Assembly (NCBI RefSeq): GCF_001514305.1
Contig: NZ_KQ949076.1
Span: forward strand, 343,678-407,677
Direction: 5' to 3'
Origin: Streptomyces dysideae
Lineage (GTDB): Bacteria > Actinomycetota > Actinomycetes > Streptomycetales > Streptomycetaceae
Length of the DNA: 64,000 nt
The notes below the pieces were generated by a model. That model was not told where the DNA came from. It was given only the letters and a program-made list of their open reading frames with translations, and searched no databases. Positions 37,756 to 47,723 of this stretch are shown here, in pieces. The translations under genes were made by a program, and so were the position numbers. Each line of letters starts with the position of its first letter. Position 1 is the first letter of the stretch.

Positions 37756-38886
37756 ATGTCCGACGACGGCCACGAGCACAACGGGCACGAGAACGTGCCG
37801 AGCAGGCAGCGCAGGCGCTTCCCGGGGATCTCCTCGCGTGCGTACGAGCACCCGGCCGACCGGTCCGCGCTGGTGGCGCTGCGCAAGCTGAGCGGTTTCG
37901 ACACGGTGTTCAAGGCGCTGAGCGGTCTGCTGCCCGAGCGGAGCCTCAGGCTGCTTTTCCTGTCCGACTCGGTCCGGGTGTCGGACCAGCAGTTCGCGCA
38001 CCTCAACGACATGCTGCGGGACGCCTGCCACATCCTGGACCTGGAGAAGGTCCCGCCGATGTACGTCAACCAGGATCCGCAGCCGAACGCTATGTGCATC
38101 GGTCTGGACGAGCCGATCATCGTGGTCACCACGGGCCTGGTCGAGCTGCTCGACGAGGAGGAGATGCGGGCGGTCGTCGGACACGAGGTGGGGCACGCGC
38201 TGTCCGGCCACTCCGTCTACCGTACGATCCTGCTCTTCCTGACCAGCCTCGCCCTCCGGGTCGCCTGGATCCCGCTGGGCAACATCGCGATCATGGCGAT
38301 CGTGACGGCGCTGCGGGAGTGGTTCCGCAAGTCGGAGCTGTCCGCGGACCGGGCGGGGCTGCTGGTCGGGCAGGACCTGACGGCGTCCATGCGGGGCCTG
38401 ATGAAGATCGCGGGCGGCAACCATCTGCACGAGATGAACGTGGACGCGTTCCTGCAGCAGGCCGAGGAGTACGAGGCGGGCGGCGACCTGCGCGACTCGG
38501 TGCTGAAGATTCTGAACGTCCTGCCCCGTTCCCACCCCTTCACCACGGTCCGCGCGGCCGAGCTGAAGAAGTGGGCCGAGTCCCGTGACTTCCAGCGGAT
38601 CATGGACGGTCACTACCCGCGGCGCACCGAGGATAAGGACACGTCGGTCACGGACTCGTTCCGCGAGTCGGCGTCGCACTACGCCACCCACGTGAAGGGC
38701 TCCAAGGACCCCCTGATGAAGCTGGTCAGCGACATCGCGGGCGGCGCGGGTGACCTGGGCGGCCGGGTACGACGAGGCTTCGGCGGCTTCACAGGCACCG
38801 CGACCTCCACACCGAAGCCCCAACCGCCGACCCCCGACCCGGACGACCCGGACGACACGGACGACCACCACCGGGACGACACCTGA
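37756..38886 (+). CDS. M48-family zinc metallopeptidase (HtpX-like)
   Basis: A 376-residue membrane-associated protease. The zinc site HEVGH is in MRAVVGHEVGHALSGH, with the third ligand Glu probably in KSELSADRAG; two hydrophobic segments follow the first motif (ILLFLTSLALRVAWIPLG, IAIMAIVTALREW). The last 60 residues are a Pro/Asp-rich disordered tail. HtpX-like enzymes clear misfolded membrane proteins. I chose the ATG at 37756 because a GGGGGAAG sequence precedes it; an in-frame ATG at 37744 is equally open. It is convergent with the next gene, 34 bases apart. Confidence 0.88.
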   Translation: MSDDGHEHNGHENVPSRQRRRFPGISSRAYEHPADRSALVALRKLSGFDTVFKALSGLLPERSLRLLFLSDSVRVSDQQFAHLNDMLRDACHILDLEKVPPMYVNQDPQPNAMCIGLDEPIIVVTTGLVELLDEEEMRAVVGHEVGHALSGHSVYRTILLFLTSLALRVAWIPLGNIAIMAIVTALREWFRKSELSADRAGLLVGQDLTASMRGLMKIAGGNHLHEMNVDAFLQQAEEYEAGGDLRDSVLKILNVLPRSHPFTTVRAAELKKWAESRDFQRIMDGHYPRRTEDKDTSVTDSFRESASHYATHVKGSKDPLMKLVSDIAGGAGDLGGRVRRGFGGFTGTATSTPKPQPPTPDPDDPDDTDDHHRDDT

Positions 38887-38919
38887 CGAAGGGCGACCTC
38901 GGTCGCCTCCTCCCGCCGC

Positions 38920-39990
38920 TCACACCCTCGGCTCTGCACTCGTCGACAGTGAGCCGCACAGGGCCGTTGCGCTGCCCGTGGCGTACGGGTCGGTGCCTGC
39001 TGGGACGCCGGTTTTCGCGGTCTGGCCGGACAGCAGGGGGCGTAGGCGGTTGGTCGCGTCGTCGGTGCAGGAGAGAGGGCCTGCCTGGACGTACGAGACG
39101 ATCAGCTGGGCCTGGCGGAGGCGGAGGTCGTCTCGGTCGAAGCGGAAGTGGAGTTCGCGGCGGACCGTGAAGAGGGACGCCTCGGCCTTGGCGTCGGAGC
39201 CGGCCGGGCGCAGCGCGTACACGAACGTGTGGTCGGCGGTGACCTCGAGGGTGGAGGAGTCGGTCTCGGCGGCCTGCAGGGTGCCCTGGACACGGATCTT
39301 CCGGTCGGCCAGTTCGACGCTGTCCGGGTCGAAGCGGACCAGCCAGCCGGTCGGCGCGTGGCGGCCGTCGGCGGTGGGATGGGCGAAGCTCTCGTCGAAC
39401 TGGTCGAGCTGGTCGGGGTCGAGAAGGACACGCACGGGGCGGACCTGGCCGCCGACGACCACCTCGGGGTAGAGCGAGGAGCGGACGATGTAGTCCTTGG
39501 CGGTGGTCAGGGCGGTCACGACCTGGCCGTCCGAGAAGTGCGCGGTGCGTCGGGAGGCGGGCAGCGGGATACCCTCCGCGCCTACGCGGAACTGGGCGGC
39601 GGGGCTGTTCTTGTACAGCTGGTCGGTGTCTGTCGTGCCGGGCACCTCGTCCTGGGGGGCGAGCGGGATGACCGTCATCCGCAAGGGCTCGACGGGCTGC
39701 CGGGCGGCCGGGGACTGGTAGGGGTTCCGTACGCCCATGTAGATCGCCGTACCGAAGGCCAGGGAGATCAGCAGGACGAGAACCAGTGCCTGCCGGGACA
39801 GGCCCCGGCGCAGGGGTGGGCGGCGGCGTACGGCGGGGGCGTGGTCGGCGATGCGCTCCTGTGCGGAGAACTCCTGGAGGCGGGCAGCGCGGACGAACGA
39901 CTCGTCGAAGACGACGGATCGGTACTCGTCCTCGCCACCTCCGGGGCCGCCCTCGGGTGTGCCCTCAGGTGGGTCTCCAGGCCCTCCCAT
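38920..39990 (-). CDS. Single-pass membrane protein with a SVVFDE motif
   Basis: A 356-residue protein. A Gly/Pro-rich cytosolic N-terminus contains SVVFDESFVRAARLQEF (about 25-42), one transmembrane helix (ALVLVLLISLAFGTAIYM, about 73-92), and a long extracellular part of mostly beta strands, with a Cys pair near the C-terminus (LSCTDDATN, ALCGSL). No enzyme signature is apparent. The neighbouring smaller protein (40102-40707) carries the same cytosolic motif. From gene order it corresponds to a conserved gene between the M48 protease and proA in other Streptomyces. Confidence 0.78.
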   Translation of the reverse strand: MGGPGDPPEGTPEGGPGGGEDEYRSVVFDESFVRAARLQEFSAQERIADHAPAVRRRPPLRRGLSRQALVLVLLISLAFGTAIYMGVRNPYQSPAARQPVEPLRMTVIPLAPQDEVPGTTDTDQLYKNSPAAQFRVGAEGIPLPASRRTAHFSDGQVVTALTTAKDYIVRSSLYPEVVVGGQVRPVRVLLDPDQLDQFDESFAHPTADGRHAPTGWLVRFDPDSVELADRKIRVQGTLQAAETDSSTLEVTADHTFVYALRPAGSDAKAEASLFTVRRELHFRFDRDDLRLRQAQLIVSYVQAGPLSCTDDATNRLRPLLSGQTAKTGVPAGTDPYATGSATALCGSLSTSAEPRV

Positions 39991-40101
39991 ATCTTCAGAG
40001 TAGGTCTCCGGAAGCTTCGGTAAACGCCGTGGTACACGACAAGTTCTGACAGGTTCTCACCAAGACCGTCCGTGGCCTGCCAGGACCGTGCGGGGCGCCG
40101 T

Positions 40102-40707
40102 TCAGGGTGTGCGCGGGACCGCCGAGACGGCCGGCTGGGAATAGTCGGCGGAAGCGGAGGGGGCCGCGCCGTTGCCCTGTTCGACGCCGGTGGAGGCGGA
40201 CGGCAGCGGGACCTGGTCGCGGTTGTTCGAGGACGCGCCCCGGTAGACCGCCGTGAAGGCCAGCGCGACCATGCCGACCCCCATCACGAGGGCGAGCATC
40301 CAGGCGACGGGCCGGTGCCAGCGGACCCGCTTGCCGTACGTCCCCGGCGCGCCGTAACGGCCGTCGACGATGTCGGTGTCGTCCAGGTCGTCGAGGTCCG
40401 GGTCATGGCCGAAACCGCCATGGTCGTCGGGGCCGTAGCCGTCCTCGTAGCGCTCGCCCCGGCCGTGGGCCCGGTGGGCTTCCGCCTCGGAGGCCTCGGC
40501 TCTCGCCTGGGCGGCGGCAAGGAGGCGATCGACGGCGGTCGGCTCGTGCACCGCGGCCGCCCGCACGAAGGCCTCGTCGAAGACCACGGAGGCGAACTCT
40601 TCGTCCGACACCCCGCGGTCGTGGTCGTCGTCGGGCTCCCAGCCGTCAGGGGACGGCGTGCCCCCCACGTCCTCCGGCACGGATCCAGAGTAGTCCTGGG
40701 GGGTCAA
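40102..40707 (-). CDS. Single-pass membrane protein, candidate wall-polymer/MreB partner
   Basis: A 201-residue protein: acidic cytosolic N-terminus with SVVFDEAFVRAAAVHEP (about 39-55), an Asp/Gly-rich middle, one transmembrane helix (WMLALVMGVGMVALAFTAVY, about 135-155) and a short Ser/Pro-rich outside tail. Next to proA, it sits where S. coelicolor has a gene that, as I recall, was linked to spore-wall synthesis through interaction with Mre proteins and polydiglycosylphosphate. That equivalence is inferred from position and topology only. Confidence 0.75.
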   Translation of the reverse strand: MTPQDYSGSVPEDVGGTPSPDGWEPDDDHDRGVSDEEFASVVFDEAFVRAAAVHEPTAVDRLLAAAQARAEASEAEAHRAHGRGERYEDGYGPDDHGGFGHDPDLDDLDDTDIVDGRYGAPGTYGKRVRWHRPVAWMLALVMGVGMVALAFTAVYRGASSNNRDQVPLPSASTGVEQGNGAAPSASADYSQPAVSAVPRTP

Positions 40708-40732
40708 TTTGGGCAGACGGTACGGAAATTCA

Positions 40733-42019
40733 TCACCGCCGAATATGCCCGTCCCCCGTGACGATGTACTTCGTGCTGGTCAGCTCCGGCAGGCCCATCG
40801 GCCCCCGGGCGTGCAGCTTCTGGGTCGAGATGCCGATCTCCGCGCCGAAGCCGAACTGGCCGCCGTCCGTGAAGCGGGTGGAGGCGTTCACCGCGACCGT
40901 GGTGGAGTCGACCAGTTGGGTGAAACGGCGGGCGGCCTGCTGGGAGTTGGTGACGATGGCCTCGGTGTGGCCGGACGTCCACAGGCGGATGTGTTCGACG
41001 GCCTTCTCCAGCGAGTCCACCACGGCGGCGGCGATGTCGTAGGACAGGTACTCCGCCTCCCAGTCCTCCGCCGTCGCCTCCACGACGGTCGCCGTGGAGT
41101 CCTTGGCGTACGCCATCACCCGCTCGTCGGCGTGCACGGTCACCCCGGCGGCCGCGAGGGCGTCCAGGGCGCGCGGCAGGAACTCGGGAGCGGTGTCCTG
41201 GTGGACGAGGAGGGTCTCGGCGGCGTTGCAGACGCTGACGCGCTGGGCCTTGGAGTTGATCAGGATGTCGATGGCCATGTCGATGTCGGCGTGGGCGTCG
41301 ACGTAGACGTGGCAGTTGCCGGTGCCGGTCTCGATGACCGGGACCGTGGACTCGGAGACGACCGTCTGGATCAGCGAGGCGCCGCCGCGCGGGATCAGTA
41401 CGTCGACCAGGCCGCGGGCCCGCATCAGCTCGCGGACGCTCTCGCGGCTCTCGCCGGGCACCAGCTGGACGGCGTCGGCGGGCAGGCCGGCCCCGCCGAC
41501 CGCGTCGCGGATCACGCGGACGAGGGCGCTGTTCGAGGCATACGCCGAGCCCGAGCCGCGGAGCAGGACCGCGTTGCCGGACTTCAGGCAGAGCGCGGCG
41601 GCGTCCACGGTGACGTTCGGGCGGGCCTCGTAGATGATGCCGACCACGCCGAGCGGGACGCGGACCTGGCGCAGGTCGATGCCGTTCGGGAGGGTCGAGC
41701 CGCGGACGACCTCGCCGACCGGGTCGGGCAGGGCGACGACGTCCCGGACGTCGGATGCGATGGCCCTTACACGCTCCGGCGTGAGGGTCAGCCGGTCGAT
41801 GATCGACTCGCTGGTGCCGGCCTCGCGGGCCTTGGCGATGTCCTTGGCGTTGGCCTCGACGATCTCGCTCGTACGGACCTCCAGGGCGTCCGCGATGGCG
41901 AGCAGCGCGTCGTCCTTCTCGGCCCGCGGGAGCGGGGCGAGGTCGGCTGCGGCGGCCTTGGCACGGTAGGCGGCCTGGGTGACCGGGGACATGGAGTCGT
42001 ACGGCGAAAGCGTGGTCAT
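40733..42019 (-). CDS. proA: Glutamate-5-semialdehyde dehydrogenase (gamma-glutamyl phosphate reductase)
   Basis: The second step of proline synthesis: NADPH reduction of gamma-glutamyl phosphate. It is an aldehyde-dehydrogenase-fold protein of 428 residues from the ATG at 42019 (MTTLSPYDS). Visible motifs are [18 protein letters not shown], the NAD(P)-site [23 protein letters not shown], and the catalytic Cys in [15 protein letters not shown]. It is transcribed after a 158-residue gene and proB. An upstream in-frame start (42091) is unlikely because it precedes any ribosome-binding site. Confidence 0.96.
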   Translation of the reverse strand: MTTLSPYDSMSPVTQAAYRAKAAAADLAPLPRAEKDDALLAIADALEVRTSEIVEANAKDIAKAREAGTSESIIDRLTLTPERVRAIASDVRDVVALPDPVGEVVRGSTLPNGIDLRQVRVPLGVVGIIYEARPNVTVDAAALCLKSGNAVLLRGSGSAYASNSALVRVIRDAVGGAGLPADAVQLVPGESRESVRELMRARGLVDVLIPRGGASLIQTVVSESTVPVIETGTGNCHVYVDAHADIDMAIDILINSKAQRVSVCNAAETLLVHQDTAPEFLPRALDALAAAGVTVHADERVMAYAKDSTATVVEATAEDWEAEYLSYDIAAAVVDSLEKAVEHIRLWTSGHTEAIVTNSQQAARRFTQLVDSTTVAVNASTRFTDGGQFGFGAEIGISTQKLHARGPMGLPELTSTKYIVTGDGHIRR

Positions 42020-42091
42020 GAGGGAAGGGTAGTGCGCTTCCGAGGCCCGTCCATCGCTCGTTCCAAACCCCGAGACAAGCCCACAGGGCAC

Positions 42092-42568
42092 TCAAAAGGG
42101 ATGGACACCCACCGGAGTCGCCGGGGGCGGGCCGTATCCCTCCGCGATGCGCTGGTGGTAGGTCTCGCGGTCGATGACCTCCAGGCCGACGATCTCCCAG
42201 GGCGGCAGCCCGGAGGTCCGGCGGTGCTCGCCCCACAGGCGCAGGGCGACGGCGGCCGCGTCGTGCAGGTCGCGGGCCTCTTCCCAGTAGCGGATCTCGG
42301 CGTGGTCGCAGGCGTAGCGGCTGGTCAGCAGGAAGGGGTGGTCGTGGGCGAGCTGTTCCAGGGCGCGCCGCACCTCCTTCAGCGGGGCCTCGGCGCCGGA
42401 GACGGTAAGGGTGACGTGCCACAGGCGGGGCAGGTCCTCGGGCTGCTCGCCCTCGTACCGGTCGCCGGCCGAGACGCTGGTCAGGGCACGCTCCTCGCCG
42501 GGCCGACGGGAGGATCCCGCGCCCGCACCACCGCGGGACGCTGCCGCCCCAGGGCGCACTCGTCTCAC
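42092..42568 (-). CDS. Conserved hypothetical protein between proB and proA
   Basis: A 158-residue protein beginning with GTG at 42568 after a good AAGGAGG. The N-terminus is Gly/Ala/Arg-rich; the folded part (about 50-150) reads LWHVTLTVSGAEAPLKEVRRALEQL, ASRYACDHAEIRYWEEARDL-like helix and WEIVGLEVIDRETYHQRI. There are no transmembrane helices. No family name is recognised. It lies in the proB-proA transcription direction with 72 bases to proA, so a link to proline metabolism is possible but unproven. Confidence 0.72.
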   Translation of the reverse strand: MRRVRPGAAASRGGAGAGSSRRPGEERALTSVSAGDRYEGEQPEDLPRLWHVTLTVSGAEAPLKEVRRALEQLAHDHPFLLTSRYACDHAEIRYWEEARDLHDAAAVALRLWGEHRRTSGLPPWEIVGLEVIDRETYHQRIAEGYGPPPATPVGVHPF

Positions 42569-42777
42569 GACGGCCTCCTTCACGCAACGGTCGAGCAGTG
42601 CTCGGCGGAAAGTGTCCCTGAGACAAAGTTGAACAGGCCGCAAGGGCTCATGGGGCGATTTTGCGGAACGTCCACCTCAGGACGACGCCGCGGACGGGGC
42701 GTTCGCCCCGTTTTCGGGTACGGCAGGGGCTCGTGTACACAGAAACTGCACACGAGCCCGTGGCGTGGCCGGCCTGT

Positions 42778-43905
42778 TCAGGGGTGCAGGATCACCAGAT
42801 CGTCCCGGTGGACGACCTCGCGCTCGTACTCCGCGCCCAGCTCCCGCGCCAGTTCGCGGGTCGAGCGGCCGAGCAGCTGAGGGATCTCCTTGGCGTCGAA
42901 GTTGACGAGCCCGCGGGCGACCGCGCGGCCGGTGCCGTCGCGGAGCTCGACGGGGTCGCCCGCGCTGAACTCGCCCTCGACGGCGGCGATTCCGGCGGGC
43001 AGCAGCGACATGCGGCGCTCGACGACCGCGCGGACCGCACCGTCGTCCAGGGTCAGCGACCCCTGCGGGGTGGACGCGTGCTGCAGCCACAGCAGCCGGT
43101 CGGCGGAGCGCTTGCCGGTGGCGTGGAAGTAGGTGCCGGTGTCGCCGCCGTGCAGAGCGTCGGCCGCGTGGATCGCGCTGGTCAGCACCACGGGGATGCC
43201 GGCGGCGGCGGCGATCCGGGCCGCCTCGACCTTGGTGACCATGCCGCCGGTGCCGACGCCGGCCTTGCCCGCGCTGCCGATCTCGACGTGCGCGAGGTCC
43301 TCGAGCCCCCTTACCTCCACTATCCGCGAAGTGCCGGGCCTGCTGGGGTCGCCGTCGTACACGCCGTCGATGTCGGACAGCAGCACCAGCAGGTCGGCGC
43401 GGACGAGGTGGGCGACGAGGGCGGCGAGCCGGTCGTTGTCGCCGAAGCGGATCTCGTCCGTGGCGACGGTGTCGTTCTCGTTGACGACCGGGAGGGCGCC
43501 CATGGCGAGGAGCTTGTCGAGGGTGCGGGAGGCGTTGCGGTGGTGGGCGCGGCGGCTCATGTCGTCGGAGGTGAGCAGGACCTGGCCGACGCGGACGCCG
43601 TAGCGGGCGAAGGAGGCGGTGTAGCGGGCGACGAGCAGGCCCTGGCCGACGCTGGCGGCGGCCTGCTGGCGGGCGAGGTCCTTGGGGCGGCGGCGCAGGC
43701 CCAGCGGGGCGAGGCCGGCCGCGATGGCACCGGAGGAGACGAGGACGATCTCCTTCTCGCCCCCGCTGCGGCTCTTGGCGAGGACGTCGACGAGGGCGTC
43801 GACGCGGTCGGCGTCCAGGCCGCCCGACGCGGTGGTGAGCGACGAGGAACCCACCTTGACGACGATCCTGCGGGCCTCGGTCACGCCCTGCCTTGCGCCT
43901 GCCAC
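42778..43905 (-). CDS. proB: Glutamate 5-kinase
   Basis: First enzyme of proline synthesis, phosphorylating the gamma-carboxylate of glutamate and normally feedback inhibited by proline. The amino-acid-kinase fold shows IVVKVGSSSL at the start, a G-rich SSGAIAAGL loop, NENDTVATDEIRFGDND and DIDGVYDGDP. The C-terminal PUA domain (VELRDGTGRAVARGLVNFDAKE) is complete, so it has the two-domain bacterial form. The GTG at 43905 (AGARQGVTEARR) gives 375 residues and is preferred; an in-frame GTG at 43926 exists. Confidence 0.95.
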   Translation of the reverse strand: MAGARQGVTEARRIVVKVGSSSLTTASGGLDADRVDALVDVLAKSRSGGEKEIVLVSSGAIAAGLAPLGLRRRPKDLARQQAAASVGQGLLVARYTASFARYGVRVGQVLLTSDDMSRRAHHRNASRTLDKLLAMGALPVVNENDTVATDEIRFGDNDRLAALVAHLVRADLLVLLSDIDGVYDGDPSRPGTSRIVEVRGLEDLAHVEIGSAGKAGVGTGGMVTKVEAARIAAAAGIPVVLTSAIHAADALHGGDTGTYFHATGKRSADRLLWLQHASTPQGSLTLDDGAVRAVVERRMSLLPAGIAAVEGEFSAGDPVELRDGTGRAVARGLVNFDAKEIPQLLGRSTRELARELGAEYEREVVHRDDLVILHP

Positions 43906-44079
43906 TTGCTTTCCGTCCCCTCGCACGTCGACTGCCAGGCAATCTACGCGAAGCGGGATCGGCGCCGCGCACCGGTCCAGCCTCCGGACAGGCGGAGCGT
44001 GACCATTTGCTCACGTTTTGCATACGGCAAAAAGGTTGCACTGGTTGCCTCTAGAAATTAAAGACCAGGCAAACCTAAT

Positions 44080-45492
44080 GTGCCGTTTGTGCCATCGAAC
44101 GTTCACCGCGCGAAGCGGATCCTCCTGAGGTCGGGGAAGAGCCCCTACGATGTCGTCCCCGTGGAGGAAGCCCTCCACCGTGACGTCATCGCCACCAACT
44201 CCGGCAACCTGATCTTCAGTGACGCCGCCCACAAGATCCTCGAGACCCCGGACACCAAGGTCGTCTCGAACGGTATCCGGACCAATCTGGGCGCGGCGGA
44301 GCGGATCAACGAGAAGTACGACGCGTTCGTCGTGCCGCTCGCCAACGCCTTCCGGCCGTCGTTCGAACCGCAGTTGAAGCGGCTGACGCGGCTCATCAAG
44401 CAGCTCAGGATCCCCGTGGTCGTGCTGGGTGTCGGCGCGCAGGCCGGGCTGGACTACGATCCGGCGCGGTTGAAGCCGATGGAGCCGGCCGTGCGGGACT
44501 TCGTCTCGGCGGTGCTCGACCGCAGCGCCTCGATCGGGGTGCGGGGCGAGTTCACCGAGAAGTACCTCAGGGACCTGGGGTACCAGGACGTCGAGCTGAT
44601 CGGCTGCCCCTCGATGTTCCTGTACGGCAAGGAACTCCCCGTGGCGAAGCGGGCGCCGGCCCTGACGGCCGAGTCCCGGATCGCGGTCAACGGCTCGCAC
44701 AACGCGGTCCAGAAGCAGGGCCTGGCCCAGGTCATCGACCGCGCCCACGCGCGCTATCCGTACCTGCGTTACATCGGCCAGAACCTCAGCGACGCACGGC
44801 AGTTGCACTGGCGGGACCTGTCGGACCCGAACGGCCTGGTGACGGAGATGCCGACGCACCCCGGCCATCCGATGTACCGGGAGGACAAGGTCCGCGTCTA
44901 CGTCGACCCGGTCACCTGGATCGACGATCTGCGGGAGTTCGACTTCTCGTTCGGTTCCCGTATCCACGGCAACATCGCGGCGCTGCTGGCGGGCACACCT
45001 GCGACCGTGCTGTGCGGAGACTCGCGGACGCTGGAGCTGTGCCGCTACTTCGACATCCCGCACCGCCGGATCGACAAGCTGCCGGAGGACCTGGACCCGG
45101 CCTCGCTGTACGAGGAGGCCGACTTCGGGGCGCTGACCGGCGGCCACCAGGAGCGGTTCGAGCGATTCACGGCGTTCCTGGACCGCAACGGGCTGGAGAA
45201 CACGTTCACGCACGGCGACAGCGGCGCCGCCTTCGACCAGCGCATGCGGTCGCTGGCCTTCCCGGCGGGCATCCGCCCGTGGAACGAGGCCGACGTCGAC
45301 TCGCTCACCACCCGGTTCGGCTGGCTGCAGAGCCGTATCACCGAACTGTCCACGGACAACGACCGGTTGAAGCGGGAACTGGCCCGCGCCGGCAAGGCGG
45401 ACGCGGTGGCCACGACGCCGTCCGTCTACCGGCGGGCCCGGCGCGCGGTGGGGCGGCCGATCCGGAAGGCGTTGCAGTCGGGACGGCAGTAG
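44080..45492 (+). CDS. Polysaccharide pyruvyl transferase family protein
   Basis: A 470-residue protein whose fold resembles the GT-B-like pyruvyl transferases that add ketal pyruvate to surface glycans. The diagnostic part is DFSFGSRIHGNIAALLAGTPATVL (about 300-325) with PVVVLGVGAQAGL upstream and DVELIGCPSMFLYG. Residues 430-445 form a short coiled coil (SRITELSTDNDRLKRELAR) before a basic tail. The start GTG at 44080 is the first in frame; an internal GTG at 44089 is possible. It opens the wall-polymer island and is followed by the TagF-type gene. Donor and acceptor are unknown. Confidence 0.82.
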   Translation: MPFVPSNVHRAKRILLRSGKSPYDVVPVEEALHRDVIATNSGNLIFSDAAHKILETPDTKVVSNGIRTNLGAAERINEKYDAFVVPLANAFRPSFEPQLKRLTRLIKQLRIPVVVLGVGAQAGLDYDPARLKPMEPAVRDFVSAVLDRSASIGVRGEFTEKYLRDLGYQDVELIGCPSMFLYGKELPVAKRAPALTAESRIAVNGSHNAVQKQGLAQVIDRAHARYPYLRYIGQNLSDARQLHWRDLSDPNGLVTEMPTHPGHPMYREDKVRVYVDPVTWIDDLREFDFSFGSRIHGNIAALLAGTPATVLCGDSRTLELCRYFDIPHRRIDKLPEDLDPASLYEEADFGALTGGHQERFERFTAFLDRNGLENTFTHGDSGAAFDQRMRSLAFPAGIRPWNEADVDSLTTRFGWLQSRITELSTDNDRLKRELARAGKADAVATTPSVYRRARRAVGRPIRKALQSGRQ

Positions 45493-45540
45493 ACCGGAGG
45501 TCACTCCCAGGGCCGGGCGGCGACAACACCCGCGGTCAGT

Positions 45541-45583
45541 GCGCCCCACCACGGACACGCGCGTGTCGTCCGGAGGTGGGCGC
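45541..45583 (+). terminator. Possible terminator after the pyruvyl-transferase gene
   Basis: An outer GCGCCCCACC/GGTGGGCGC stem encloses a perfect GACACGC/GCGTGTC palindrome, about 50 bases past the stop and just before the next gene. Confidence 0.55.
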
Positions 45584-45629
45584 GCGTTAACCCGGGCGCA
45601 CGCCCTGCGCCGACCTTGGAGTGACCGCA

Positions 45630-47723
45630 ATGCCCCTACCCCTCTCCCGCCGCCGGATCACGATCCGAGTCCCCCTCCGCCAGATCCCCCGGATCCCGGC
45701 GAGAGCGCTCGTCGCCGCCCTCCTGGCCGTCGCCTTCGTCGCCCAGGCCGCGGCGGCCCTCCGTCCGCACATCCCGCTACTGCTCGCCGCGACCACCGCG
45801 TCCCTCGCCGCCGAGGGGGTCCTGTACCGCTGGCAGCGCGGCATGCTGTCGGTGTTCGCCAAGTCGCACGCGGACATCACCGTGCGGCATGTGCTGCGTG
45901 ACCTGCTGCTGGTGGTGGCGCTGCTGCGGCTCGGCGAGCAGGACCGGGAGACGGCGTACGCCCCGCTCGTCGCCGCGCTGCTCGTGTTCTACGCGCTGCA
46001 CTGCGCGATCCAGGCCGTCTCCGTCCTGGTCCGCCGCACCCGCACCCTGCCGGTGGTGACCCGCAACATCGACGCCTCCACGCTGCGTCTCTCCCCGGCC
46101 CCGCCCGTGCTGCTGCGCCGCCCCGGCGACCGGCTGCCGGCCTTCGGCCTGCCCGCCACGGCCGGACTGCTGGCCACGGCGGCCACCGACGACCCGCGAT
46201 GCGCGGCCCTCGGCCTCGCGCTGTCCCTGGGGCTCGCGCTGCTGGGCCTGTACGACCTCCTGGTACGGCTGCTGCCGAGCCGTCGTCCGGCGGGCGAGCG
46301 GGAGGTGCTGGCGTGGCTGGACGCGTGGCTGGCGGAGTACCGGCCGACGGTCGGGCTGTACTTCTCCGGCACCAAGGACTCGGTGTACCAGGCGAACATG
46401 TGGCTGGAGCCCATCGCCGCGCTCGACGGGCGGCCGCTGATCGTGCTGCGCGAGCGGTTCATGGTGCCGAAGATCGCGGCGACGGACATCCCGGTGCTGT
46501 GTCTGCCGAAGGTCTCCACCCTGATGCGTCTCGAGCAGTCCACGCTCCAGGTCCTCATCCACCCGTCGAACTCCGGCAAGACGTCCCAGGTGCTGCGCAT
46601 CCCCACGATCAGGCACACCTTCGTCAACCACGGCGAGAGCGACAAGCTGTCGTCCTGCAACCCGTACGCGAAGGCCTACGACGAGGTGTGGGTGGCCGGT
46701 GCGGCGGCGCGCGAGCGGTATGCGCTGGCCGAGGTGGGCGTCGAGGACAAGGACGTGGTGGAGGTCGGGCGTCCGCAGCTGGAGGCCGTACGGCCGTACG
46801 CGGGCCCGCCGACGGGTGCGTACACCACAGTCCTCTACGCCCCGACCTGGGAGGGCTGGGACGGCAACCCCGGGAACACGTCGGTGATCGAAGCAGGCGC
46901 GAACCTCGTACGGGCGCTGCTCGCGGATCCGGGCGTACGGGTGCTGTACAAGCCGCATCCGCTGACGGGGTCGGTGGATGCGCGGGCGGGCGAGGCGGAT
47001 CTGCGGATCCGGGAGTTGATCCGTGCGGCGAACCGGGAGCGGACCGGCCCCCGCCCCCCGGCCGGCGACGAACTCGCCAATCGCACAAAGGAGTTGGACC
47101 GCCTCACCACGACCGCCATGCGTGCGAGCGCCGACCAGGTCGAGCGGATGCTGCTCCAGTCGGCGCCGGAACCGGGCCGCGCGGAAGCGGTGGCCCGCGC
47201 GACGGCCGCCTGGGAGGAGGCGTACTGGGCATCGCTGCCGGAGTGGGAGCACCAGGTCGTCACGGACGCCCGGCCCGCCCTGTATGACTGCTTCAACCGG
47301 GCCGACCTGCTGATCAGTGACGTGTCCAGCGTGATCAGTGACTTCCTGGCCAGCGAGAAGCCGTACGCGGTGGCCAACACCAGCGGACTGGCCGAGGACG
47401 TGTTCCGCAAGGCCTTCCCGACCGTGCGCGCGGGGACCGTGCTGACGCCGGACGCGGCCGGGGTGCCGGAGCTGCTGGACGCGGTGCGGCACCCCGAGAA
47501 GGACGAACTGGTTCAGGCTCGGGCGGAGTTGAAGCGACACCTGCTGGGGCCGGACGAGCCGACGTCGCAGGTGCGCTTCAACGAGGCCGTACAGACGCTG
47601 TGTTCGGCGGCCCGGGAACACCAGGTGCGGATGGCGGAGCGGCTGGCGGTGGAGATCCCCGGACAGCGTCAGGACGACGACGCCGAGACGGCATCCCGCC
47701 TCACCGGCCGGTCCTCCGGTTGA
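45630..47723 (+). CDS. CDP-glycerol/ribitol glycerophosphotransferase (TagF/TarL-like) with hydrophobic N-terminus
   Basis: A 697-residue polymerase-like enzyme. Residues about 20-215 are hydrophobic helices (ALVAALLAVAFVAQAAAAL, LLVVALLRLG, LGLALSLGLALLGLYDL); the C-terminal 450 residues hold the TagF-type GT-B fold with the NHGESDK motif (HTFVNHGESDKLSSCNPYAK), VLYAPTWEGWDGNPGNTS, VLYKPHPLTG and LISDVSSVISDFLAS. In TagF both the HG and the HP histidines are catalytic. The ATG at 45630 follows GGAG; an in-frame GTG at 45621 is weaker. The paralogue at 57642-59798 has the same architecture. Confidence 0.88.
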   Translation: MPLPLSRRRITIRVPLRQIPRIPARALVAALLAVAFVAQAAAALRPHIPLLLAATTASLAAEGVLYRWQRGMLSVFAKSHADITVRHVLRDLLLVVALLRLGEQDRETAYAPLVAALLVFYALHCAIQAVSVLVRRTRTLPVVTRNIDASTLRLSPAPPVLLRRPGDRLPAFGLPATAGLLATAATDDPRCAALGLALSLGLALLGLYDLLVRLLPSRRPAGEREVLAWLDAWLAEYRPTVGLYFSGTKDSVYQANMWLEPIAALDGRPLIVLRERFMVPKIAATDIPVLCLPKVSTLMRLEQSTLQVLIHPSNSGKTSQVLRIPTIRHTFVNHGESDKLSSCNPYAKAYDEVWVAGAAARERYALAEVGVEDKDVVEVGRPQLEAVRPYAGPPTGAYTTVLYAPTWEGWDGNPGNTSVIEAGANLVRALLADPGVRVLYKPHPLTGSVDARAGEADLRIRELIRAANRERTGPRPPAGDELANRTKELDRLTTTAMRASADQVERMLLQSAPEPGRAEAVARATAAWEEAYWASLPEWEHQVVTDARPALYDCFNRADLLISDVSSVISDFLASEKPYAVANTSGLAEDVFRKAFPTVRAGTVLTPDAAGVPELLDAVRHPEKDELVQARAELKRHLLGPDEPTSQVRFNEAVQTLCSAAREHQVRMAERLAVEIPGQRQDDDAETASRLTGRSSG

